Assembly: GCA_001796045.1 (NCBI GenBank)
Contig: MGLN01000152.1
Span: forward strand, 1 to 5,504
DNA: 5,504 nucleotides
Source: Caulobacterales bacterium RIFOXYB1_FULL_67_16
GTDB lineage: Bacteria > Pseudomonadota > Alphaproteobacteria > Caulobacterales > Caulobacteraceae
Direction: 5' to 3'
The number at the start of each line of letters is the position of its first letter. Within the stretch, counting starts at the first letter, position 1. Under the pieces are notes generated by a model. It had not been told where the DNA came from, made no database searches, and saw only the letters and a program-made list of their open reading frames with translations. A program made the translations under genes and the position numbers. This document shows, in pieces, positions 1-5,504 of this stretch.

Positions 1-1092
1 CGTGCCCGGCGCGGCGACGCGGCCGACGTCGTTGCGGCCCAGGTCCAGCAGCATCAGATGTTCGGCCCGCTCCTTGGGATCGGCCAGCAGTTCGGCCTCC
101 AGAGCCTTGTCCGCCTCGGGCGTGGCGCCGCGCATCCGGGTTCCGGCCAGCGGGCGGATGGTGACCTGGCAGTCCTTGAGCCGGACCAGGATCTCCGGAC
201 TGGACCCGGCCAGCTGGAAGCCTTCGAAGTTCAGATAGAAGAGATAGGGCGACGGGTTCTGGCGACGCAGGGAGCGATAGAAGGCGAACGGATCTTCGGT
301 CCAGGGGGCCGAGAAGCGGTGGCTGAGCACGACCTGGAAGATGTCGCCGGCGGCGATGTAATCCTTGGCCCTGGCCACCATTTCGCCGAAGCCGGCCTCG
401 TCGACAGGGGAGACGAAGGTCGGGGCGGGCGTGGGCTGCGGCGCGGCGCGCGTCGGAAGAGGCTCGCGCAGGCCGGTCTCGAAGGCGTCCAGCCGGGCGA
501 CGGCGGCGTCGAAGGCTTCGCGCGCGTCGCCGCCCGTGTCGGGATAGGCGGCGGAGACCAGGATGATCTCCTGGCCGACGGAATCGAAGATCGCCACCAG
601 GGACGGTCGGGTCAGGACCGCGTCGGGCAGGTTCAGCGAATCGGGATTGGGTTCGCCCAGGGGCTCCAGCAGACGCACCATGTCGTACCCGAAGACGCCG
701 AACAGGCCGGCGGCCATCGGCGGCAGATCCTCGGGCAGCTCGAACTTGGAGGCGGCGATCAGGGCGCGGAGCGACTGGAGCGTCGCAAGGGGCTCCGGCG
801 TGAAGCGCCCTTCGGCCACAGCGGGCCCGCGCGCCAGTTCCGCGGTGTTCGCCCGGCAGCGCCAGACCACGTCCGGATCCAGGGTCAGGATCGAATAGCG
901 GCCCTTGACCGCGCCGCCCTCGACCGATTCCAGCAGGCAGGCGTAGGGGCGGTTGCGCCCCAGTTTCAGATAGGCCGAAACCGGCGTCTCCAGATCGTCG
1001 ATCACGCGCCGCACCAGCACCTGGGGCCGACCGGCCGAGAGGCCGGCGGCGAAGGCGTCGAAATCGGGTTCGCCGGAAGCCGTCCGGGTCAT
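1..1092 (-). CDS. trpE: Anthranilate synthase component I (TrpE), 3' end cut by the window edge
   Basis: TrpE converts chorismate to anthranilate in the cytoplasm, the first committed step of tryptophan synthesis, using ammonia supplied by the TrpG glutaminase subunit. I translated 364 codons from the ATG at 1092 down to base 1 without a stop. The N-terminal domain carries the LLESVEGG motif (about residues 53-60), which in this family belongs to the tryptophan feedback site, followed by GRYS (64-67). The chorismate-binding domain shows NPSPYLFY (279-286), AGSSPE (295-300), TIRPLAGTR (311-319) and the ERAEHLMLLDLGRNDVGRV block (341-359). Family members are about 500 residues, so roughly 140 C-terminal residues, including a conserved catalytic histidine region, lie outside. 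The start overlaps the stop of the chaperone gene by four bases (ATGA) and has no Shine-Dalgarno. The usual TRPRG motif reads TRMRG here. The LLES motif and full N-terminal domain favour TrpE over PabB. Whether a TrpG domain is fused at the C-terminus cannot be seen. Confidence 0.95.
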   Translation of the reverse strand, partial: MTRTASGEPDFDAFAAGLSAGRPQVLVRRVIDDLETPVSAYLKLGRNRPYACLLESVEGGAVKGRYSILTLDPDVVWRCRANTAELARGPAVAEGRFTPEPLATLQSLRALIAASKFELPEDLPPMAAGLFGVFGYDMVRLLEPLGEPNPDSLNLPDAVLTRPSLVAIFDSVGQEIILVSAAYPDTGGDAREAFDAAVARLDAFETGLREPLPTRAAPQPTPAPTFVSPVDEAGFGEMVARAKDYIAAGDIFQVVLSHRFSAPWTEDPFAFYRSLRRQNPSPYLFYLNFEGFQLAGSSPEILVRLKDCQVTIRPLAGTRMRGATPEADKALEAELLADPKERAEHLMLLDLGRNDVGRVAAPGT

Positions 1093-2996
1093 TGGGCCGG
1101 GGCGGCGGGGGCGGTCGCCTCGGCGGGCAGGCCCAGGGCCTGACGCGCCAGGCCGACGTCGTTCCTGGCCTTGGAGCGTTTGGCGCCGGCGGTCATCTCC
1201 GCCTGGACCATGGCTTGGATCATTTCCTGGGTGATGCGCGGACGGGCTTGTTCGGCCAGAGGGCCGGCGACGGCGGGGTTGGCGGCGTGAATGTCGTCCA
1301 CGCGGCCGACCAGATATCCGCCCTGGCCGGGCTGGGAGAAGACCTGTCCCTTGGCCGGGCCGAACAGACCCTGCAGAACGCCTTCGCCGAGCGACTGTTG
1401 GGTGGACTGGTCGCGGACGACTCCGGTGCGGACCGTCAGCGGCGCATTGATCGAACGCGCGACGGCGGCGATGTCCTGGCCCTGGCGGACGCGACCGGCC
1501 AGTTCCTCGGCCTTGGCGGCCAGACGGCGCGAGATCTCGCGCTGGGTCCACTGGGCGGCGAGCGGGGCGCGAACCTCGGCCAGTGTCGGCAGGGCCGACG
1601 GGCGGATGTCGTTCACGCGGACCGCGAAATACTGACCCTGACCAGCGTCGATCACGTCGCTCTCGCCGCCCTTGGTCAGGTTCCAGGCCGTCTCGAAGAC
1701 CTGGGGCGGCGCGTTCAGAGCCTGGCCGTTCGGCAGTTTGCCGTCCTGGGTGAAGGGGGGCAGGTCGACGATGCGGGCGCCGGCTTCACGCGCGGCGTCG
1801 GCCAGATTCTTGCCGGCGGTTCGGGCGGCCTCGAACTTTTCGACCTTGGCGTAGGTCTGACCCTTGACGTCTTCTTCGCGCAGCTCCTGCACGATCTGTT
1901 CCCGGGCGCTGTCCAGCGTCGCCGGCTGGCCGGGCTGGATGGCGGTCAGCTTCACGACGGCGAAGCCTATGCCGGCTTGAACCGGGTCGGAGACCTGGCC
2001 GGCCTGCAGGCTGAACACGGCGGCGGCGGTCGCAGCGTCGCCGATGGCGGCGCGCGGGGTCGCATTGAAGTTGGCGGGCTGGAGGCTGTTGGCGCGGCCG
2101 ACATTCTCTGGCGACTGACCGGAGCGCAGGGCGGCGGCGATCTTCTGCGCCACATCGCGGCTGGGCGCCGTCAAGGTGACGAAAGTGCGGGTCTCGGGCT
2201 TGCCCAGGCTGTCCTTCTTGAACTCGAAGCGTTCGCGTATGCGCTCTTCGGAGATCGTCGGAGCCGCGCCGGCGTCCGGCGTGAACAGCACGACCGACAC
2301 CATCCGGAACTCCGGCGCGCGCAGGCGGGCGGCGTTTTCCTGGATGAAGCCGTTCAGCTGGGCGTCGGTCGGCGCCGGTATCTCGCCGACCATGGCGGGC
2401 GTGACCTCAAACCAACGACCGTCACGGGTCTCGAAGGCGGCGCCGGCCAGAAGGGCGCCGTAGATGCGGGGCGCACGGGCGCCGGCGAAGACGGCGGAGC
2501 CGAAATGCTCGGTCGCATATTGGTCGCGCAGGTCCTGCTCCAGCATGGCCGGCGTCAGGTTCTGCTGGGCCAGGGCGGTCTCGTAGGCCTGCTGGTCGAA
2601 CTGACCGGTCACCGAGTTGAAGAAGGCCGGGATCTGGCGGATCTGTTTGACGATCAGCTCCTTGCCGGGGCGGATGCCCGCCTTCCAGGCCCAGTTCAGG
2701 AAGCCCAGCTGTTCGGTCTGGCTATCCAGGAAGCGGGTGTGGATGTTCTCGGCGATCAGGTCCTCGTTGGTGACGGGACGACCAGCCTGTTGCTGGATGT
2801 TTTCACGCACCCGCCCGAAGGCGGCGCTGAACTCGGCCTCGTTCATCGAACGATCGCCGGCGTCGATCACGTGTTTCGGACCCAGGTTGGCGAAGACGTC
2901 CATGCGGGCGCCCACGATCACGAAGCTGATGGCGATCAGGACGAGCAGGGCGGCGGCCCACTTGGAGCGCGAGAAGGCGCGGAAGGCGGTGATCAT
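1089..2996 (-). CDS. ppiD: PpiD/SurA-type membrane-anchored periplasmic chaperone (parvulin-like peptidyl-prolyl isomerase family)
   Basis: The 635-residue protein has the PpiD layout: a short basic N-terminus, one transmembrane anchor (about residues 13-30, WAAALLVLIAISFVIVGA), a SurA-N-like helical chaperone region (about 45-190), then a parvulin-like region (about 230-355) and a long C-terminal part. PpiD proteins sit in the inner membrane near the Sec translocon and help newly exported proteins fold. The parvulin region keeps the C-terminal hairpin (VFSLQAGQVSDPVQAGIGFAVVKL, split as 327-340 and 341-350), but I see neither the usual conserved histidine near its start nor the GG-LG segment, so isomerase activity is doubtful. 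Similar hairpins recur near 436-463 and 540-569. The reading frame stays open upstream to 3296, but that extension runs over tpiA on the other strand. The Met at 2996 sits directly before the anchor, which decides the start, although its Shine-Dalgarno is poor. The gene overlaps trpE by four bases. The family is sure; the symbol is less so. Confidence 0.9.
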   Translation of the reverse strand: MITAFRAFSRSKWAAALLVLIAISFVIVGARMDVFANLGPKHVIDAGDRSMNEAEFSAAFGRVRENIQQQAGRPVTNEDLIAENIHTRFLDSQTEQLGFLNWAWKAGIRPGKELIVKQIRQIPAFFNSVTGQFDQQAYETALAQQNLTPAMLEQDLRDQYATEHFGSAVFAGARAPRIYGALLAGAAFETRDGRWFEVTPAMVGEIPAPTDAQLNGFIQENAARLRAPEFRMVSVVLFTPDAGAAPTISEERIRERFEFKKDSLGKPETRTFVTLTAPSRDVAQKIAAALRSGQSPENVGRANSLQPANFNATPRAAIGDAATAAAVFSLQAGQVSDPVQAGIGFAVVKLTAIQPGQPATLDSAREQIVQELREEDVKGQTYAKVEKFEAARTAGKNLADAAREAGARIVDLPPFTQDGKLPNGQALNAPPQVFETAWNLTKGGESDVIDAGQGQYFAVRVNDIRPSALPTLAEVRAPLAAQWTQREISRRLAAKAEELAGRVRQGQDIAAVARSINAPLTVRTGVVRDQSTQQSLGEGVLQGLFGPAKGQVFSQPGQGGYLVGRVDDIHAANPAVAGPLAEQARPRITQEMIQAMVQAEMTAGAKRSKARNDVGLARQALGLPAEATAPAAPAQ

Positions 2997-3036
2997 TCGA
3001 AGACCCGGAGACTTGCCGACGGTGGCGTCGCTTCGG

Positions 3037-3066
3037 CGTATAGTCGGCGGGAGCGCGCCCCCGCAA
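3037..3066 (-). promoter_or_regulatory. Candidate promoter of the ppiD-trpE operon
   Basis: Reading the minus strand, TTGCGG (3066-3061) lies 18 bases ahead of TATACG (3042-3037), a plausible housekeeping sigma -35/-10 pair. It would start RNA near 3030 and give a leader of about 35 bases before the ATG at 2996. The -10 match is partial (TATA conserved), and GC-rich alphaproteobacterial promoters are hard to call by eye, so this is only a candidate. Confidence 0.33.
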
Positions 3067-3123
3067 GGACGGCGTGATGTCCAGATTGCGGCGCCCCTCT
3101 TGGCTTGCCGGTTTCCGCCCCCT

Positions 3124-3130
3124 AGAGAGG
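3124..3130 (+). promoter_or_regulatory. Ribosome binding site of tpiA
   Basis: The purine run AGAGAGG ends four bases before the ATG at 3135. It is the clearest Shine-Dalgarno on the left two thirds of the window and supports this start over the upstream in-frame codons. Confidence 0.6.
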
Positions 3131-3134
3131 CGGC

Positions 3135-3884
3135 ATGAAACAATCCGTGAAGTTGATCGTCGGCAATTGGAAGATGCACGGCGTGGCGGCCGATCTGGTC
3201 GAGGCGCGGACGCTGGCCGAAGGCGTGCGGGACGTGCGGACGGATTGCCGCATCGCCCTGTGTCCGTCGGCCACGCTGATCGATCGCATGCGGCATGTCC
3301 TAGCCGGCGGTCGGGTCGAGCTGGGCGGGCAGGACTGCCATCAAGCGCCGTCGGGCGCCTGCACGGGGTCTGTCTCGGCCGAAATGCTGGTGGATGCCGG
3401 GGCGACCCTAGTGATTCTGGGGCATTCCGAACGCCGGGGTGCGTTTGGTGAGACGGACGCCGAAGTGGCGGCCAAGGTGGAGGCGGCCATCGCCGTGGGG
3501 CTGGAGCCCATCGTCTGCGTAGGCGAGACTCTGGAGCAACGTGATGCGGGCCAGGCGGCGGCGGTCGTCAGCGCCCAGATAGGGGCTTCTCTCGCCGACA
3601 GCCTGTCTGAACGGCCGTTTGCGGTCGCCTATGAGCCCGTCTGGGCCATCGGCACCGGCCTGACGCCCAGCCTGGAGCAGATCGCTGAGGTCCACGCCGC
3701 CGTGCGAGCCGCCATGATCCGCCGTCTGGGCAAGGCGGCGCGACGGGCGCCCATTCTGTACGGCGGATCGGTGAAGCCGGATAATGCGGGCGAAATTCTG
3801 AGGGTGTCTGAGGTCGGCGGCGCCCTGGTCGGCGGGGCGTCTCTGAAGGCGGAGGATTTCCTGAAGATCATTCGGGCGGCCTGA
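3135..3884 (+). CDS. tpiA: Triosephosphate isomerase
   Basis: TpiA interconverts dihydroxyacetone phosphate and glyceraldehyde 3-phosphate in glycolysis and gluconeogenesis, in the cytoplasm, as a homodimeric TIM barrel. The 249-residue product has the usual family length and every catalytic landmark: N11 and K13 in GNWKM (10-14), H97 in LGHSERR (95-101), the catalytic base E167 in AYEPVWAIGTG (165-175), which includes the mobile loop 6, YGGSVKPDN (209-217) and GGALVGGASL (228-237) for phosphate binding. The conserved cysteine near position 128 (VCVG) is present. The start is supported by a good Shine-Dalgarno (AGAGAGG) and by the normal distance from the start to GNWKM. It is transcribed away from the ppiD-like gene and lies 74 bases upstream of secG in the same direction; tpiA followed by secG is a common pairing in bacteria, so partial co-transcription is plausible. 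Nothing looks abnormal. Confidence 0.98.
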   Translation: MKQSVKLIVGNWKMHGVAADLVEARTLAEGVRDVRTDCRIALCPSATLIDRMRHVLAGGRVELGGQDCHQAPSGACTGSVSAEMLVDAGATLVILGHSERRGAFGETDAEVAAKVEAAIAVGLEPIVCVGETLEQRDAGQAAAVVSAQIGASLADSLSERPFAVAYEPVWAIGTGLTPSLEQIAEVHAAVRAAMIRRLGKAARRAPILYGGSVKPDNAGEILRVSEVGGALVGGASLKAEDFLKIIRAA

Positions 3885-3897
3885 GCGCAGCTTGAGT

Positions 3898-3926
3898 TTG
3901 CCCCCCGGCGGCTTCGGTGATAGAGG
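3898..3926 (+). promoter_or_regulatory. Candidate secG promoter (Caulobacter-type housekeeping sigma)
   Basis: TTGCCCC (3898-3904) stands 14 bases ahead of GATAGAGG (3919-3926). This fits the spacing of the Caulobacter housekeeping promoter consensus (TTGaCgS, 10-14 bases, GCTANAWC), with the TTG and TANA cores kept and several other positions off. It would start RNA about 25-30 bases before secG. It overlaps the hairpin at 3906-3932, so only one of these readings may matter. Confidence 0.28.
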
Positions 3927-3932
3927 CCGCCG
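3906..3932 (+). repeat. GC-rich stem-loop in the tpiA-secG gap
   Basis: Bases 3906-3915 pair with 3923-3932 (CGGCGGCTTC against GAGGCCGCCG) in a 10-bp stem with one G-U pair and a 7-base loop. It starts 22 bases after the tpiA stop. There is no T-run after it, so it is a poor intrinsic terminator; it may be an mRNA 3'-end stabiliser, a weak attenuator between tpiA and secG, or chance in GC-rich DNA. Confidence 0.5.
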
Positions 3933-3958
3933 CTTGATCGGCGCAGCTCCGCGCCCAC

Positions 3959-4396
3959 ATGAATGTCGCCATGCTCCAGACCATCCTGCTCGTCGCCATC
4001 ATTCTGGTCGCCGTCGCTTTGACGGGCGTCGTGCTGTTGCAACGCTCCGAGGGCGGCGCCCTGGGCATGGGCGGCGGTCCCTCAGGTTTCATGACGGCGC
4101 GCGGCGCCGGCAATCTGTTGACCAAGATCACCTGGGTTCTGGCGGCGCTGCTTTTCGGTCTGACCATCATCCTGACGGTGGTCGGCAATATGGAGCGCGC
4201 CTCGGACTCCGTCATCGACGCCGACGCCGTCGGCTCGCTGGCGACGACGCCGCAAACCCAGCAGCAACAACCGGCCCAGCAACAGCCCGCCGCGCCGACC
4301 ACGCCGGCCGCCCCGTCGCTGGATGATCTCGAGGCCAGCCTGCCTTCGGCCTCGGCGACGTCGGCGGCCGCTCCGGCGCAACAGCCTGACCAGTAA
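3959..4396 (+). CDS. secG: Protein translocase subunit SecG
   Basis: SecG is the small, non-essential subunit of the SecYEG channel in the inner membrane and assists SecA-driven protein export. The 145-residue product shows two transmembrane helices (about 6-27 and 57-76) joined by the glycine-rich cytoplasmic loop typical of the family: LLQRSEGGALGMGGGPSG (26-43) with the conserved LLQRSEGGALG core. The second helix is led in by LLTKITW (53-59). After residue 78 comes a tail rich in Gln, Pro, Ala, Thr and Ser (including QTQQQQPAQQQP), making the protein longer than the roughly 110-residue enterobacterial form; such low-complexity tails are common in alphaproteobacterial SecG. Another Met four codons in (3971) could be the start; neither has a clear Shine-Dalgarno. 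It follows tpiA and is closed by a strong terminator before pyrG. Together with the PpiD-like chaperone across the divergent region, it gives the neighbourhood an export flavour, though the two are on opposite strands. Confidence 0.95.
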   Translation: MNVAMLQTILLVAIILVAVALTGVVLLQRSEGGALGMGGGPSGFMTARGAGNLLTKITWVLAALLFGLTIILTVVGNMERASDSVIDADAVGSLATTPQTQQQQPAQQQPAAPTTPAAPSLDDLEASLPSASATSAAAPAQQPDQ

Positions 4397-4421
4397 GGGG
4401 CCACGCCCGACCCGAGTTTCC

Positions 4422-4454
4422 GAAAGCGCGCCGCAGGGCGCGCTTTCTTCTTTT
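4422..4454 (+). terminator. Rho-independent terminator after secG
   Basis: A perfect 11-bp stem (GAAAGCGCGCC at 4422-4432 against GGCGCGCTTTC at 4437-4447) with a GCAG tetraloop is followed at once by TTCTTTT. It begins 26 bases after the secG stop and is the clearest non-coding signal in the window. It ends the tpiA-secG transcript, so pyrG should have its own promoter between here and 4520, unless read-through occurs. Confidence 0.93.
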
Positions 4455-4466
4455 GATCAACAGTTC

Positions 4467-4499
4467 GATTCGCGTCGGGCCATGCGCCGTTTGCGAATC
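4467..4499 (+). repeat. Inverted repeat in the pyrG leader
   Basis: GATTCGC (4467-4473) is repeated in inverted form as GCGAATC (4493-4499), a perfect 7-base match with 19 bases between the arms. The right arm ends three bases before the pyrG Shine-Dalgarno. As DNA it could be a dimer operator; as RNA it would form a stem beside the ribosome binding site. A 7-base inverted match at this distance can also arise by chance. Confidence 0.4.
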
Positions 4500-4508
4500 A
4501 TGGAGTAA
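4482..4508 (+). other. Possible eight-codon upstream reading frame before pyrG
   Basis: ATG at 4482 opens a frame encoding MRRLRIME and stops at TAA (4506-4508), 11 bases before the pyrG ATG. A second in-frame ATG at 4500 would give just Met-Glu-stop. The stop lies inside the GGAGTAAGG ribosome binding stretch of pyrG, so translating it would compete with, or couple to, pyrG initiation. No good ribosome binding site precedes it, and so short a frame is expected by chance. Confidence 0.2.
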
Positions 4509-4510
4509 GG
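4502..4510 (+). promoter_or_regulatory. Ribosome binding site of pyrG
   Basis: GGAGTAAGG contains two Shine-Dalgarno cores, GGAG (14 bases before the ATG at 4520) and AAGG (9 bases before it). The second is well spaced. This supports the ATG at 4520 as the pyrG start. Confidence 0.65.
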
Positions 4511-4519
4511 TGTTCGCCC

Positions 4520-5504
4520 ATGGCTCGCTATGTGTTCATCACCGGCGGCGTGGTTTCCTCGCTGGGAAAAGGCCTCGCCTCCGCCGCTCTCGGCGCTCTT
4601 CTGCAGGCGCGCGGCTATAAGGTCCGCCTGCGCAAGCTCGACCCCTATCTGAACGTCGATCCGGGCACGATGAGCCCGTACCAGCACGGCGAAGTCTTCG
4701 TGACCGACGACGGCGCCGAAACCGATCTGGATCTGGGGCACTATGAGCGGTTCACCGGCGTGTCGGCGGCCAAGTCAGACAACATCACCACCGGCCGGAT
4801 CTATTCGACCATCCTGGAGAAGGAGCGGCGCGGCGACTATCTGGGCGCGACTGTCCAGGTCATTCCCCACGTGACCGACCAGATCAAATCCTTCTGCCTG
4901 ACGCCCGCCCTCACCGACGAGGGAGATGAGGTTGATTTCGTCCTGGTCGAGATCGGCGGCACGGTCGGGGACATCGAGGGTCTGCCTTTCTTCGAGGCCA
5001 TCCGCCAGCTGGGGCAGGACCTGCCGCGCGGCCGATCCTGCTTCGTTCATCTGACCCTGCTGCCCTTCATCAAGACGGCCGGCGAGATGAAGACCAAGCC
5101 GACGCAGCACTCGGTCAAGGAGCTGCGCTCGATCGGGATTCAGCCCGACATTCTGCTGTGCCGTTGCGAACAGCCGATCCCGGCTGAGGAGAAGCGCAAG
5201 ATCGGCCAGTTCTGCAACGTCCGCGAAAGCGGCGTCATCCAGGCGATGGATTCGGCCGACATCTACGCCGTGCCGTTGGACTATCACCGCGAGGGGCTGG
5301 ACAAGGAGGTCCTGGCCCATTTCGGCATCGAGGACGCGCCCGAGCCCGATCTATCGCGCTGGCAGGAGATCGCGCGCCGCCGCCTGCACCCGGACGGCGA
5401 GGTCACCATTGCGGTGGTGGGCAAGTACACGGTGCTGAAGGACGCCTACAAGTCCCTGATCGAGGCCCTGCACCACGGCGGGGTGGCGAACAATGTGAAG
5501 GTCA
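4520..5504 (+). CDS. pyrG: CTP synthase (PyrG), 3' end cut by the window edge
   Basis: PyrG makes CTP from UTP, ATP and glutamine, the last step of pyrimidine nucleotide synthesis, in the cytoplasm as a tetramer. I translated 328 codons from the ATG at 4520 to the right edge without a stop. The N-terminal synthetase domain is complete: ITGGVVSSLGKG (7-18) with the P-loop-like lysine K17, LDPYLNVDPGTMSPYQHGEVFV (40-47 and on to 61), DDGAETDLDLGHYERF (63-78) with Mg-binding D71, RRGDYLGATVQVIPH (103-117), EIGGTVGDIE (144-153) with E144, and KTKPTQHSVKELRSIGIQPD (191-210), which contributes to UTP/CTP binding. The glutamine amidotransferase domain begins around VTIAVVGKYTVLKDAYKS (295-312) and its catalytic triad is outside. 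The family is about 545 residues, so some 215 are missing. In Caulobacter this enzyme also forms filaments that affect cell curvature (established for that species; inference here). An intrinsic terminator separates it from secG. Confidence 0.97.
   Translation, partial: MARYVFITGGVVSSLGKGLASAALGALLQARGYKVRLRKLDPYLNVDPGTMSPYQHGEVFVTDDGAETDLDLGHYERFTGVSAAKSDNITTGRIYSTILEKERRGDYLGATVQVIPHVTDQIKSFCLTPALTDEGDEVDFVLVEIGGTVGDIEGLPFFEAIRQLGQDLPRGRSCFVHLTLLPFIKTAGEMKTKPTQHSVKELRSIGIQPDILLCRCEQPIPAEEKRKIGQFCNVRESGVIQAMDSADIYAVPLDYHREGLDKEVLAHFGIEDAPEPDLSRWQEIARRRLHPDGEVTIAVVGKYTVLKDAYKSLIEALHHGGVANNVKV

Larger units (their letters stand above)
2997..3134. other. Divergent intergenic region between ppiD-like gene and tpiA
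   Basis: These 138 bases separate two start codons pointing away from each other, so they must hold the promoters of both transcription units unless either is read from further away. The one AT-rich spot is TATAG at 3039-3043; it can serve as a -10 for the minus strand (ACTATAC) and, less well spaced, for the plus strand (TATAGT at 3039-3044 with TTGCCG at 3013-3018, spacer 20). No clear hairpin, operator repeat or small RNA is visible. Confidence 0.6.
4455..4519 (+). other. pyrG leader region
   Basis: These 65 bases lie between the secG terminator and the pyrG ATG and should contain the pyrG promoter. TTGATC (4453-4458), overlapping the end of the terminator T-run, is the nearest thing to a -35, but I find no convincing -10 at the right distance. 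The stretch also holds the inverted repeat and the short frame listed separately. Confidence 0.4.

Noticed and set aside
58..1143. 361-codon open frame on the plus strand opposite trpE
   Set aside because: The minus strand encodes a clear TrpE with family motifs throughout. The plus-strand product is Gly/Arg/Gln-rich without recognisable domains, as expected of an antisense shadow in GC-rich DNA.
1092..3077. 661-codon open frame on the plus strand opposite the PpiD-like gene
   Set aside because: It is long only because stops are rare in this frame of GC-rich DNA. The minus strand has a membrane anchor and chaperone domain layout, and the antisense product shows no family features.
2997..3296. 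N-terminal extension of the PpiD-like gene up to an ATG at 3296
   Set aside because: The extra 100 residues are antisense to the first part of tpiA and to the intergenic region, and would put the membrane anchor far from the N-terminus. The Met at 2996 fits the family.
3629..4404. Minus-strand open frames opposite tpiA, secG and their gap
   Set aside because: They are antisense to well-supported genes, cross the terminator-side boundary of secG, and encode compositionally biased Ser/Ala/Arg-rich products with no motifs.
4775..5320. 181-codon minus-strand frame opposite pyrG
   Set aside because: The plus strand encodes CTP synthase with essentially every synthetase motif; the reverse frame is a shadow.
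1..5504. Search for mobile elements, CRISPR arrays, tRNA or rRNA genes, toxin-antitoxin pairs or a novel system
   Set aside because: Nearly all of the window is covered by five recognisable housekeeping genes in tight arrangement. No direct-repeat arrays, terminal inverted repeats, integrase-like genes or RNA-gene signatures were seen.

Overview
The window looks like ordinary core chromosome of a GC-rich alphaproteobacterium, most likely a Caulobacteraceae member (Brevundimonas- or Caulobacter-like). This is inferred from base composition, codon bias towards G/C in third positions, weak or absent Shine-Dalgarno sites, and the set of protein families. No database search was possible, so the genus is a guess.

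The left side (1-2996) is read on the minus strand. A SurA/PpiD-like periplasmic chaperone gene (1089-2996) is followed, with a 4-base ATGA overlap, by trpE (the component I gene of anthranilate synthase), which runs off the left edge. About 364 codons of trpE are present and its C-terminal part lies outside the window. A 138-bp divergent intergenic region (2997-3134) separates this operon from the plus-strand genes.

The right side is read on the plus strand: tpiA (triosephosphate isomerase, 3135-3884), a 74-bp gap with a strong hairpin, secG (SecYEG translocon subunit, 3959-4396), a textbook intrinsic terminator (4422-4454), and pyrG (CTP synthase, from 4520), which runs off the right edge after its synthetase domain.

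Functionally these are housekeeping genes: envelope protein export and folding (secG, ppiD-like), tryptophan synthesis (trpE), glycolysis (tpiA) and pyrimidine nucleotide synthesis (pyrG). I see no mobile element, CRISPR array, tRNA, rRNA or defence system, and nothing that qualifies as a new system. The points worth a second look are small: trpE has no Shine-Dalgarno and seems to depend on coupling to the chaperone gene; the chaperone carries three parvulin-like hairpin segments but no recognisable active site; and the pyrG leader has an inverted repeat and an eight-codon reading frame ending on the pyrG ribosome binding site.
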